From contig NZ_JAWXCX010000001.1 of assembly GCF_033845285.1 (NCBI RefSeq), positions 759,495 to 823,494 on the forward strand: a stretch of DNA of 64,000 nucleotides, written 5' to 3'. The DNA is from Marinococcus sp. PL1-022 (GTDB taxonomy: Bacteria > Bacillota > Bacilli > Bacillales > Marinococcaceae). The translations under genes and the position numbers were made by a program. Each line of letters begins with the position of its first letter. Position 1 is the stretch's first letter. Of this stretch, positions 1-7,209 are shown piece by piece. The notes below the pieces were generated by a model. It was given only the letters and a program-made list of their open reading frames with translations, made no database searches and had not been told where the DNA came from.

Positions 1-483
1 CGAATGAATCAAGAAAAAGACCGGCAGCATTTAATACAGGTACTGGAGGAAAAAGCCGCTGAGGATCCGCAGAAAATCCGGATTGCCGGCTTTTCCCGTC
101 TCGGTATCGTGGAGTTGACCCGTCAGCGTTCCCGCCAGAGTCTCGAGGAACACATGCTTGAACCCTTCGGAACAGAGTACGGCAAAGGATGGAGGCTGTC
201 GGAAAAAGAACTGATGGAAAGATCAAAACGGATGCTCGGCGCCTGGATAGAGGAAGATGTGGATGCGATCGTGCTGGAGGTGCCGGACCGTCTGCTCGCC
301 CGGGAAGGCAGAGCGTTGCATGATGACCTTCAGCAAGTAGTTCCGGGACGCTTATTTATCGTCTCTGAACCGAAGGAGCAGGAGATCGTTGTCCGCTATG
401 CTGGAAGCCTTGAAGTGGCAGAACAAAGAAATCAGGCTTTGAAGGCTCAAATGAAGCAGCGGGGAATTGACTTTCGTTTTTAA
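1..483 (+). CDS. rng: Ribonuclease G/E family protein, C-terminal part (5' truncated by window)
   Basis: The frame is open from the first base, so the gene starts upstream of the window and only about 160 C-terminal residues are visible. The segment GFSRLGIVELTRQRSRQSL matches the conserved RNase E/G block that follows the catalytic DNase I-like subdomain (family form: T-R-L-G-L-V-E-M-T-R-K-R). RNase E/G enzymes are endoribonucleases that process 5S/16S rRNA precursors and mRNA. B. subtilis lacks this enzyme, but many other Bacillaceae carry it directly upstream of rplU, as here. The catalytic Asp and Zn-link Cys residues lie outside the window, so activity cannot be judged. Family assignment is firm; the choice of rng over rne rests on the short, tail-less C-terminus. 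Confidence 0.88.
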   Translation, partial: RMNQEKDRQHLIQVLEEKAAEDPQKIRIAGFSRLGIVELTRQRSRQSLEEHMLEPFGTEYGKGWRLSEKELMERSKRMLGAWIEEDVDAIVLEVPDRLLAREGRALHDDLQQVVPGRLFIVSEPKEQEIVVRYAGSLEVAEQRNQALKAQMKQRGIDFRF

Positions 484-499
484 TATATGCTATTATTTG

Positions 500-600
500 T
501 AACGTTAGTTGTTTGGAAGCACCCAAACTACAACCGCACAATAACAGGTTTAAGCCCTGGAAAGGCACCTGTATTGGCGAGTCTAAGTGATTAGGAGGTG
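500..600 (+). ncRNA. Ribosomal protein L21 leader (autoregulatory mRNA structure)
   Basis: The 120-base gap before rplU has the layout of the Firmicutes L21 leader: a first hairpin around 509-530 (GTTTGGAAGCACCCAAAC), the ACCGCACA block, then a long imperfect stem pairing the AGGTTTAAGCCC and GGCACCTG segments, ending in the SD GGAGGTG at 594-600. Leaders of this class are thought to bind L21 and repress the rplU-ysxB-rpmA operon. Recognition is by sequence pattern; I could not score a covariance model. Confidence 0.72.
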
Positions 601-605
601 CAGAG

Positions 606-914
606 ATGTACGCAATTATTGAAACTGGTGGAAAACAGTTAAAAGTAGAAGAAGGCCAGACTATTTTCGTTGAAAAATTAGACGTAGAAGCTGGTAATGA
701 AGTGACGTTCGGCAATGTAGTATTTGTCGGAGGCGACGATGTGAAAGTCGGTTCTCCATTTGTTGAGGGAGCTAAAGTTACAGGCAAAGTCGAAAGACAG
801 GGCCGTAACAAGAAAATCATCGTGTTCAAATTTAAAAAACGTAAAAACTACCGCCGTAAGCAGGGCCATCGTCAGCCTTACACAAAAGTTACAATCAACA
901 GCATTGACGCGTAG
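606..914 (+). CDS. rplU: 50S ribosomal protein L21
   Basis: This 102-residue protein begins [18 protein letters not shown], the canonical L21 N-terminus, and keeps the basic RNA-binding loop with the [19 protein letters not shown] segment near residues 75-94. L21 binds 23S rRNA domains in the large subunit. The start ATG follows AGGAGGTG with 5 bases spacing. It is the first gene of rplU-ysxB-rpmA, the order found throughout Bacillota, and is probably autoregulated by the leader immediately upstream. Length equals the B. subtilis protein. Confidence 0.98.
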   Translation: MYAIIETGGKQLKVEEGQTIFVEKLDVEAGNEVTFGNVVFVGGDDVKVGSPFVEGAKVTGKVERQGRNKKIIVFKFKKRKNYRRKQGHRQPYTKVTINSIDA

Positions 915-916
915 TT

Positions 917-1255
917 ATGATACGGGTCACTGTTAGCCGCGACGGGGCAGAGCATATTCGTTCTGTTACCATGACCGGTCATGCTGAATCAGGTCCCTAC
1001 GGCTATGATCTAGTATGCGCCGGTGCCTCGGCAGTATCTTTTGGAGCTGTAAATGCAATGGCATCTCTCTGCCATACAGATCCCACAGTGGATTTAGGCA
1101 CAGAAGGCGGTTATTTTCATTGCGTGCTTCCGGAAGAAAGCACCGAAGAGGATAAACGCCAGATGCAGCTGTTGGCAGAGGGCATGATTATCTCTTTGGA
1201 GACCATTGCAGAGCAGTACGGTGAATTTATATCAATTGAAGAGCATAGGAGGTGA
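917..1255 (+). CDS. ysxB: Ribosomal-processing cysteine protease Prp
   Basis: Prp is a small cysteine protease that removes the N-terminal extension of L27 in Bacillota. The 112-residue protein shows the family catalytic pair His22 (in MTGHAESG) and Cys34 (in DLVCAGAS) with the usual 11-residue spacing. It starts 2 bases after the rplU stop without a clear SD of its own, so translation is probably coupled to rplU. Its substrate L27 is the next gene and carries the cleavage motif, so the system is intact. Length and position match YsxB of B. subtilis and Prp of S. aureus. Confidence 0.95.
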   Translation: MIRVTVSRDGAEHIRSVTMTGHAESGPYGYDLVCAGASAVSFGAVNAMASLCHTDPTVDLGTEGGYFHCVLPEESTEEDKRQMQLLAEGMIISLETIAEQYGEFISIEEHRR

Positions 1256-1261
1256 ATGTTG

Positions 1262-1546
1262 ATGTTGAAATTAGACCTGCAGTTCTTTGCTCAGAAAAAA
1301 GGGGTAGGTAGTACAAAAAACGGTCGTGACTCCATTTCCAAGCGTTTGGGTGCCAAGCGTTCCGATGGCCAGCACGTAACCGGTGGTTCTATCCTCGTCC
1401 GCCAGCGCGGTTCGAAAATTTTCCCTGGCAATAATGTCGGTAAAGGCGGAGATGACACTCTTTTCTCCAAAATCGACGGCGTTGTGAAATTTGAGCGTGT
1501 CGGGAAAAAACGTAAACGCGTAAGCGTTTATGCAAAAGAAGCATAA
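1262..1546 (+). CDS. rpmA: 50S ribosomal protein L27, with Prp-cleaved N-terminal extension
   Basis: L27 lies at the peptidyl transferase centre. The 94-residue product starts [16 protein letters not shown] and continues with the STKNGRDS block typical of L27. The LQFFA segment is the Bacillota-specific leader cut by Prp between Phe9 and Ala10, which exposes the mature N-terminus reaching into the ribosome active site. Two in-frame ATGs exist: 1256 lies only 3 bases from AGGAGG (1247-1252), whereas 1262 has 9-base spacing and gives the family N-terminus, so 1262 is chosen. A strong terminator follows the stop. Confidence 0.97.
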   Translation: MLKLDLQFFAQKKGVGSTKNGRDSISKRLGAKRSDGQHVTGGSILVRQRGSKIFPGNNVGKGGDDTLFSKIDGVVKFERVGKKRKRVSVYAKEA

Positions 1547-1553
1547 GAATCGT

Positions 1554-1592
1554 ATCCGTTTAAACAGATATTTCTGTTTAAACGGATTTTTT
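1554..1592 (+). terminator. Rho-independent terminator of rplU-ysxB-rpmA
   Basis: A perfect 15-bp stem (ATCCGTTTAAACAGA pairing with its complement) with a 4-base loop is followed by a T-run (TTTTTTTATT). It closes the ribosomal operon. Confidence 0.93.
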
Positions 1593-1612
1593 TATTGAAA
1601 GGGGACAAAAAA

Positions 1613-2362
1613 ATGAAGGTAACAATTATTGGTTTTTGGCATGCCTTTCCCGAAGCAGGGGAAGCAGCCTCCGGCTATCTGCTTGAAGAGGATGGATTTG
1701 AGCTGCTGCTCGACTGCGGAAGCGGAGTGATTTCCCAGCTGCAGCATTACACAGAGCTCAGCAGCATCGACGCCGTACTGCTGTCCCATTATCATCAGGA
1801 TCATGTGGGTGATTTCGGAGCTTTCCAGTACTACCGGCTGCTGGAACCTGTCCTTTGGCCAAAAAAGCAGCACGAGATGGCTGTCTACGCACACCGGGAG
1901 GATGAAGAAGGCTTTCAGCGCCTGTTTTATAAAGAAGCAGTGCAGCCGATAGAATACCGGGCACAGGAGCCATTTACCGCCGGTCCTTTTACGATCACAC
2001 CAGTACCGGTAAAGCACGCTGTACCGTGCTTTGGATTCCGGATTGAAACAGCTGCCGGCAGCTTGTTTTTCACCGCGGACACGTCCTACATGCCAGAGCT
2101 TGAACAGGCCGCCGCCCACGTGGACGTGCTTTTGGCAGAATCCAGCTTTTACGCTGGCCAGGACGGCTCGTTTGCCGGTCATATGAATTCCGAGGAAGCC
2201 GCAATACTTGCCAACAATGCTGAAGCAGGCAAGCTGGTATTGACTCACCTGCCTCATTTCGGGGACCATGCACAGCTAAAAAGAGAAGCAGAAAATATAT
2301 TTCCCGGCCCCGTGGAGCTCGCAGCAGGAGGGCTTAAAATAAATATCAGCCGGGACAGTTAA
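1613..2362 (+). CDS. MBL-fold metal-dependent hydrolase, YhfI-like
   Basis: This 249-residue cytosolic protein is a metallo-beta-lactamase-fold hydrolase resembling B. subtilis YhfI and the RNase Z/phosphodiesterase branch. The metal motif HYHQDH (near residue 60, HxHxDH) is present, followed by His in PVKHAVP, Asp in FFTADTSY, and His in LTHLPH near the C-terminus, so the two-metal site looks complete. The substrate cannot be deduced. The start ATG at 1613 has AAAGGGG at 8-base spacing; an in-frame TTG at 1595 precedes the SD and is unlikely. It appears monocistronic, between two terminators. Confidence 0.85.
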   Translation: MKVTIIGFWHAFPEAGEAASGYLLEEDGFELLLDCGSGVISQLQHYTELSSIDAVLLSHYHQDHVGDFGAFQYYRLLEPVLWPKKQHEMAVYAHREDEEGFQRLFYKEAVQPIEYRAQEPFTAGPFTITPVPVKHAVPCFGFRIETAAGSLFFTADTSYMPELEQAAAHVDVLLAESSFYAGQDGSFAGHMNSEEAAILANNAEAGKLVLTHLPHFGDHAQLKREAENIFPGPVELAAGGLKINISRDS

Positions 2363-2391
2363 TCATTTCTTTCGGGGAATGATTTTTTTGC
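2362..2391 (+). terminator. Short terminator after the MBL hydrolase gene
   Basis: A 7-bp stem AATCATT/AATGATT closes a loop rich in C and G and is followed by a run of T. The stem is short, so efficiency is uncertain. Confidence 0.6.
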
Positions 2392-2420
2392 GTTTATATG
2401 AAAGCGGTACCGCATTCGCC

Positions 2421-2474
2421 TTTACATATTCTTAACAATCAAACTATTTTCTCTTAACAATTAAGTCCTATACT
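2421..2474 (+). promoter_or_regulatory. Pho-regulated promoter of the pst operon (PhoP boxes plus -10)
   Basis: TT(A/T)ACA hexamers occur at 2421 (TTTACA), 2432 (TTAACA) and 2454 (TTAACA), with a degenerate unit at 2443 (ACTATT), giving an exact 11-base period as in B. subtilis PhoP boxes. A -10 hexamer TATACT lies at 2469-2474, nine bases after the last unit. No good SigA -35 is visible, as expected for a PhoP-activated promoter. Binding by PhoP~P under phosphate limitation is inferred. Confidence 0.85.
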
Positions 2475-2539
2475 AAGCACTGGGAGCAAAAAGAGTTGCT
2501 TTGCCTCGATTACATACACAAAAAGAGGAGGAAGTTGGT

Positions 2540-3547
2540 TTGAACTTTAAAAAGGTATGGATGGTTCCAACATTCGCTACATTGGCAGTATTTGCATCCG
2601 CATGTGGCGGAGGGGGAGAAGAAAGCTCCGAGAGTGGTTCAGAGGAAAGTTCGGGAAGCGGTTCGGAAGAAAGCTCCGGTGAGGAAGGAAGCGGGGGCTC
2701 TGGAGATATCGCTATCGACGGCTCATCTACTGTCTTTCCGATCATGGAAGCCGTATCTGAAGAGTTTCAACAGGAACATGGGGATATTGAAGCGCCTGTA
2801 GGCGTATCCGGTTCCGGGGGAGGATTTGAACGCTTTATTGCCGGCGAAACGGATTTAAGTAACGCTTCGCGCCCCATTGAACAGGCAGAAGAAGATGCGC
2901 TCGAAGAAGCAGGCATTGAATATACTGAGCTGGAATTAGCCTATGACGGACTGACCGTAGCTGTAAATCCGGAAAATGACTTTGTGGATAATCTCACCTT
3001 TGAAGAACTGTCACAGATTTTCGCTGACGGAAGCGATGCTCAAAATTGGTCGGACATTCGCGACAGCTGGCCGGACGAGTCAATTGATATTTATGCGCCG
3101 GGTACAGACTCCGGCACTTATGATTTCTTCAGTGAAGAGGTACTTGAAGAAGGCGACGTTTCTCGTGAAGCCCAGCTTTCCGAAGACGACAACGTGCTGG
3201 TAAATGGTGTAGCAGGCAGTCAGAATGCTATTGGGTTCTTTGGCTATGCATACTACGCAGAAAATCAGGATTCTCTGAAAGCAGTGCCTATCGTGCCGCA
3301 AGAGGGTGAAGATGAAGGTATTGAGCCTAGCCAGGAAACAATCAACGATCAGTCATATCCTCTCTCACGTCCGTTGTTTACGTATGTGAAAAACGAATCT
3401 CTGCAGGAAAATGAAGACGTCGTCGAATATGTGCGCTTTTTAAATGAAAATGCAGCTGGTCTCGCAGAAGAAGTAGGATATGTAGCAGCACCAGAAGAAG
3501 TGTACGAAGAAAATACTCAAAAAATTGATGAAGTAGTTAATCAATAG
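2540..3547 (+). CDS. pstS: Phosphate ABC transporter substrate-binding lipoprotein PstS
   Basis: PstS captures inorganic phosphate outside the membrane and delivers it to PstCA. The protein has a short signal peptide ending in FASAC, with the lipobox Cys as the anchor, then a low-complexity Gly/Ser/Glu linker of about 35 residues before the IDGSSTVFPI phosphate-binding motif. SGSGGGF, DLSNASRPI and APGTDSGTYDFF are further PstS signature segments. The start is taken as TTG 2540, which has GAGGAGG at 8-base spacing and gives a signal peptide of normal length; the ATG at 2501 would prepend 13 charged residues. The acidic linker fits a haloalkaliphile. It is the first gene of pstSCAB-phoU. Confidence 0.93.
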   Translation: MNFKKVWMVPTFATLAVFASACGGGGEESSESGSEESSGSGSEESSGEEGSGGSGDIAIDGSSTVFPIMEAVSEEFQQEHGDIEAPVGVSGSGGGFERFIAGETDLSNASRPIEQAEEDALEEAGIEYTELELAYDGLTVAVNPENDFVDNLTFEELSQIFADGSDAQNWSDIRDSWPDESIDIYAPGTDSGTYDFFSEEVLEEGDVSREAQLSEDDNVLVNGVAGSQNAIGFFGYAYYAENQDSLKAVPIVPQEGEDEGIEPSQETINDQSYPLSRPLFTYVKNESLQENEDVVEYVRFLNENAAGLAEEVGYVAAPEEVYEENTQKIDEVVNQ

Positions 3548-3563
3548 ACGAAGATGGCATGGG

Positions 3564-3594
3564 AAAGCGAGGGAGCATACACTTCCTTGCTTTT
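3564..3594 (+). terminator. Intercistronic hairpin between pstS and pstC (attenuator or mRNA stabiliser)
   Basis: AAAGCGAGGGAG (3564-3575) pairs over 12 positions (two G-U) with CTTCCTTGCTTT (3582-3593) around a 6-base loop. Only a broken T-run follows, so partial termination or 3'-end protection of pstS mRNA is more likely than full termination. This would favour excess binding protein over permease. Function is inferred. Confidence 0.6.
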
Positions 3595-3638
3595 GTCCTT
3601 GCTTTTGAGGAATTATCTGTTAAGGGGATGTGCAGAGA

Positions 3639-4577
3639 ATGGAAGATCGTTCAAAACTCTCGGTCAGTGAACGAATCGAACAAAGAACAAAGGGTTCGGG
3701 ATCCTCGAGTTTTACGGAAAAGTTAATGCCGGTTGTTTTTTTCATTTGTGCTTTGATATCTATTCTTACTACGGTCGGCATCGTTTTTACTCTTTTATTT
3801 GAAACAGTGACGTTTTTCAGCAACGTTCCGTTTGCCGATTTTTTTGCTTCTACAGAGTGGTATCCGTTTTTTTCCGATCCTCAGTACGGCATTTGGCCTC
3901 TGGTGAATGGAACACTGATGATAGCGGGAATCGCTATGCTGGTAGCCGTGCCTTTTGGTCTGGGAGCAGCCATTTATTTGAGTGAATATGCATCCGAAAA
4001 GGTGCGTAAAACAGTAAAGCCTATTCTTGAGGTGCTGGCAGGCATACCGACGATTGTGTATGGTTTTTTTGCCCTCACGTTTGTTACACCAATTCTGCGC
4101 TCCATTATACCGGGGATGGACATTTATAATGCATTGAGTCCGGGGATTGTAGTAGGGGTAATGATTATTCCAATGATTGCGAGTCTTTCAGAAGATGCAA
4201 TGAGCTCTGTTCCAAATTCAATCCGCCAGGGTGCTTTTGCTTTAGGAGCCACCCGGATGGAAGTGACTGTAAAGGTAGTGATGCCGGCGGCATTATCAGG
4301 GATTGTTGCTTCTTTTGTTCTGGGAGTATCCCGGGCGATCGGAGAAACAATGATCGTAACGGTAGCCGGCGGGGCAAGTCCAACAATGACAGTAGATCCC
4401 ACAGGAGCCGTGCAGACGATGACTGCGTACATTGTGCAGGTGACTCAGGGAGACGCAGGGTATGGTACGCCGATTTATTACAGCATCTACGCTGTCGGTA
4501 TGACATTGTTTATCTTCACGCTAATGATGAACCTGCTGGCTCACTACATTTCTCGACGATTCCGGGAGGATTACTAA
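3639..4577 (+). CDS. pstC: Phosphate ABC transporter permease PstC
   Basis: PstC is one of the two membrane subunits of the high-affinity phosphate importer. The 312-residue protein has a charged N-terminus, a first hydrophobic segment at about residues 30-60, and five further membrane segments. The EAA loop coupling to PstB is visible in QGAFALGATRMEVTVKVVMPAALSGI, containing the conserved GATxxE-P pattern. ATG 3639 is preferred: AAGGGG at 3622-3627 is 11 bases upstream, while GTG 3630 would be only 2 bases away. It abuts pstA with no gap (TAA then ATG). Confidence 0.93.
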   Translation: MEDRSKLSVSERIEQRTKGSGSSSFTEKLMPVVFFICALISILTTVGIVFTLLFETVTFFSNVPFADFFASTEWYPFFSDPQYGIWPLVNGTLMIAGIAMLVAVPFGLGAAIYLSEYASEKVRKTVKPILEVLAGIPTIVYGFFALTFVTPILRSIIPGMDIYNALSPGIVVGVMIIPMIASLSEDAMSSVPNSIRQGAFALGATRMEVTVKVVMPAALSGIVASFVLGVSRAIGETMIVTVAGGASPTMTVDPTGAVQTMTAYIVQVTQGDAGYGTPIYYSIYAVGMTLFIFTLMMNLLAHYISRRFREDY

Positions 4578-5477
4578 ATGAAATTTGCAAATACAGCAGC
4601 ACAACAGAGAGTGCATGATGAAGAAGTACAGGGACTAAGCAGAAGAAATATTTGGAATAAAATATTCAAAGGCGTTTGTTTTACAGCTACTGCATTTAGC
4701 ATACTGATGCTTCTCGTATTGCTGATACGAATACTCACTCAAGGAATTGGCTTTCTGGACTGGGGGCTTATCGTAAACTTTGCCTCAAGAAATGCAGAGG
4801 ATGCAGGATTGTTAGCTGCTTTAGCCGGTACGATCTGGCTTATGATGGTGGCAGCTCCGGTTTCCTTTATTTTGGGCGTTGGAACGGCAGTGTATCTGGA
4901 AGAGTACGCCCCAAGCAATAAATTTACCAACCTGCTTCAAACGAATATTTCCAATCTTGCCGGCGTTCCCTCCGTCGTTTTCGGGTTATTGGGGCTTACG
5001 ATATTTAACCGTCTGATGGGAATGGGAGCAAGTGTGGTAGCAGGTGGTCTGACGCTTTCACTGCTTGTTCTTCCAATTATCGTGGTGGCTTCCAGGGAGG
5101 CTATCAGCGCGGTTCCGACAGATGTTAAGCATGCCTCCTACGCGATGGGAGCAACAAAATGGCAGACGATCTTCAGAATTGTTATTCCTACAGCTTTACC
5201 AGGAGTGCTTACAGGTACGATTTTAGCTTTATCCCGGGCCATTGGGGAGACAGCACCAATTTTAGTGCTCGGTGCCTTAACATACGTTGCCGCTACACCT
5301 TCCGGTTTACTTTCAAGTTTCACGGCAATGCCGGTACAGATTTACAACTGGACTGGGCGCCCGCAACAGGAATTTCAGGATATTGCGGCAGCAGGAATTA
5401 TCATTTTATTGCTGATGCTTTTATTTATGAATTCAATTGCTGTATTTATCAGAAGCAAATTCCAAAAACGATTCTAA
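4578..5477 (+). CDS. pstA: Phosphate ABC transporter permease PstA
   Basis: This 299-residue membrane protein pairs with PstC to form the phosphate channel. About six hydrophobic segments are seen, and the cytoplasmic coupling loop reads [20 protein letters not shown], followed by [10 protein letters not shown], both typical of PstA. The ATG directly follows the pstC stop, so translation is coupled. It sits between pstC and pstB in the standard operon order. Confidence 0.94.
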   Translation: MKFANTAAQQRVHDEEVQGLSRRNIWNKIFKGVCFTATAFSILMLLVLLIRILTQGIGFLDWGLIVNFASRNAEDAGLLAALAGTIWLMMVAAPVSFILGVGTAVYLEEYAPSNKFTNLLQTNISNLAGVPSVVFGLLGLTIFNRLMGMGASVVAGGLTLSLLVLPIIVVASREAISAVPTDVKHASYAMGATKWQTIFRIVIPTALPGVLTGTILALSRAIGETAPILVLGALTYVAATPSGLLSSFTAMPVQIYNWTGRPQQEFQDIAAAGIIILLLMLLFMNSIAVFIRSKFQKRF

Positions 5478-5505
5478 TAGAAGGAATAAAGAGAGGGGAA
5501 GCAGT

Positions 5506-6324
5506 ATGCAGACTAAGCATGAAAACCGTTCAGTAGAAGGGAATAAAACCACAAATTCAGAGGAAAAAGCACCGCTTGCCTATAACGTAGAGCAGCTGAA
5601 CCTTTGGTACGCTGACAATCATGCCCTTCAGGATATTTCCATGGAGATTCCGGAAAAATCAGTGACAGCTATCATCGGGCCTTCCGGCTGCGGAAAATCA
5701 ACATTTATTAAAACCTTAAACCGGATGACTGAAATGAATCCGATTGTAAAAACGAACGGCTCTATTAAATACCGGGAAAATGAGATTTTCGCAAAAAATT
5801 TCAGTGTCGAGTATCTTCGTACTAAAGTAGGTATGGTTTTTCAAAATCCGAATCCTTTTCCAAAATCAATTTATGATAACGTAACGTATGGTCCGAAAAT
5901 TCATGGCATCAAAGATAAAAAAACGCTCGATGAGATCGTGGAAAGAAGCCTGAAAAAAGCGGCTATCTGGGACGAAACAAAAGACCGGCTGAAAGAAAAT
6001 GCTTTCGGGCTTTCCGGGGGCCAGCAGCAGCGTCTTTGCATTGCCCGCTGTCTGGCGATCGAGCCTGACATTATATTGATGGACGAGCCTACCTCTGCAC
6101 TGGACCCAATTTCTACGCTGAAGATTGAGGAGCTGGTTCAGGAGCTTAAAAAAGACTATACGATTGTCATTGTTACCCACAATATGCAGCAGGCAGCCCG
6201 GATATCAGACAGCACTGCCTTCTTTTTGAACGGTGTTATTGTAGAATATGATCAAACAGACAAAATATTTTCTTCGCCGGCGAAGAAAGAAACGGAAGAT
6301 TATATTTCCGGCAGGTTCGGCTGA
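5506..6324 (+). CDS. pstB: Phosphate ABC transporter ATP-binding protein PstB
   Basis: PstB hydrolyses ATP to power phosphate import. The 272-residue protein has Walker [10 protein letters not shown], the ABC signature LSGGQQQR, Walker B IILMDEP with the catalytic Glu, and the switch His in VTHNMQQA. The ATG at 5506 has AGAGGGGAA about 6 bases upstream; earlier in-frame starts would overlap pstA. An N-terminal tail of about 30 polar residues precedes the ABC domain, slightly longer than in E. coli. Confidence 0.96.
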   Translation: MQTKHENRSVEGNKTTNSEEKAPLAYNVEQLNLWYADNHALQDISMEIPEKSVTAIIGPSGCGKSTFIKTLNRMTEMNPIVKTNGSIKYRENEIFAKNFSVEYLRTKVGMVFQNPNPFPKSIYDNVTYGPKIHGIKDKKTLDEIVERSLKKAAIWDETKDRLKENAFGLSGGQQQRLCIARCLAIEPDIILMDEPTSALDPISTLKIEELVQELKKDYTIVIVTHNMQQAARISDSTAFFLNGVIVEYDQTDKIFSSPAKKETEDYISGRFG

Positions 6325-6345
6325 TCCGGAAGAAAGAGGCGAATA

Positions 6346-7002
6346 ATGGGCGTTCGAAAGGCGTACGAGCAGGATTTGACTTATTTGAAGCAGGAAATAC
6401 TCTACATGGGCAAATATGTGAAGTATGCTTTCGACCAATCACTGCTCGCGTTAAAAACCAATGATAACCAGTCACTTGCCCGGGAGGTTGTTGCAGATGA
6501 TAAAAATGTCAATTCCATGGAGCTGAAAATCATGGATGCGGCAACGCTGACTATTGCCAAACAGCAGCCGGTAGCTACAGACCTCCGCCGGTGCATCGTT
6601 GCTTTAAAAATGGCTAGTGACCTCGAGCGAATGGCAGATATCGCGGTGGATATTGCAAAAGCTTCAGCCAGGCTTAGTGAAAACAGAAGCCGGGAGGATA
6701 TCGACCAATTAATTGATATGGCGGAAATTGCCAAGCAGATGTTTGGCCAGGCTATGGAAGCATATGAAAATCAGGAGCTGATGCATGCCCAGCGTGTTGC
6801 TTCTTTAGACGATCATGTGGACAGCAAGTACAAATCGTTTATACAGAAACAGCTTCGGCAAAGTGCTGATGAAGTACTGCTGGAAGATATTACCCAACTG
6901 TCTTTTATCGGTCGCTATATTGAGCGTTTTGCAGATCACACAACCAACCTGGCAGAATGGGTCGTTTATGAAGTGAACGGACACCATTTTGATTTAAATT
7001 AA
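6346..7002 (+). CDS. phoU: Phosphate-signalling complex protein PhoU
   Basis: PhoU is a two-repeat helical protein that links PstSCAB occupancy to the Pho two-component system and restrains uptake. The 218-residue product has the duplicated E/D-rich helical motifs, e.g. AREVVADDKNVNSMELKIMD and RRCIVALKMASDLERMADIA in repeat 1 and RYIERFADHTTNLAEWV in repeat 2. These bind metal clusters in crystallised family members. It ends the pst operon 21 bases after pstB and is followed by a terminator. Confidence 0.94.
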   Translation: MGVRKAYEQDLTYLKQEILYMGKYVKYAFDQSLLALKTNDNQSLAREVVADDKNVNSMELKIMDAATLTIAKQQPVATDLRRCIVALKMASDLERMADIAVDIAKASARLSENRSREDIDQLIDMAEIAKQMFGQAMEAYENQELMHAQRVASLDDHVDSKYKSFIQKQLRQSADEVLLEDITQLSFIGRYIERFADHTTNLAEWVVYEVNGHHFDLN

Positions 7003-7015
7003 CATGTATACTAGC

Positions 7016-7045
7016 AAGCCTTCGCCTGGCGGCGGAGGTTTTTTA
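7016..7045 (+). terminator. Terminator of the pst-phoU operon
   Basis: CCTTCGCC pairs with GGCGGAGG (one G-U) over a 4-base loop and is followed by a T-run at 7040-7045. Confidence 0.85.
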
Positions 7046-7118
7046 TATCACTCCGGGGCCTTTCGCACCCTTTCAGGAAATTAAGCGTTGAAAAGATAAA
7101 TTTAACCTGCTCTTATCT

Positions 7119-7145
7119 CAAATACCTGTTCTGGTCTGTCGATAT
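7119..7145 (+). promoter_or_regulatory. SigD-type promoter of cheA-cheW
   Basis: CAAA (7119-7122), 15 bases, then GTCGATAT (7138-7145) matches the motility sigma factor consensus TAAA-N15-GCCGATAT at 10 of 12 positions with ideal spacing. It lies 65 bases upstream of the cheA ATG. Confidence 0.75.
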
Positions 7146-7209
7146 AAAAAGGGAAGAAGCAGCAGCGCACTATTAACCAGTGTTGAGTTCAAAAGGCGGA
7201 GGTACGGGC

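Noticed and set aside
356-829. Long minus-strand frame opposite rng/rplU
   Set aside because: It overlaps two well-supported plus-strand genes and the L21 leader, with no SD and no recognisable product.
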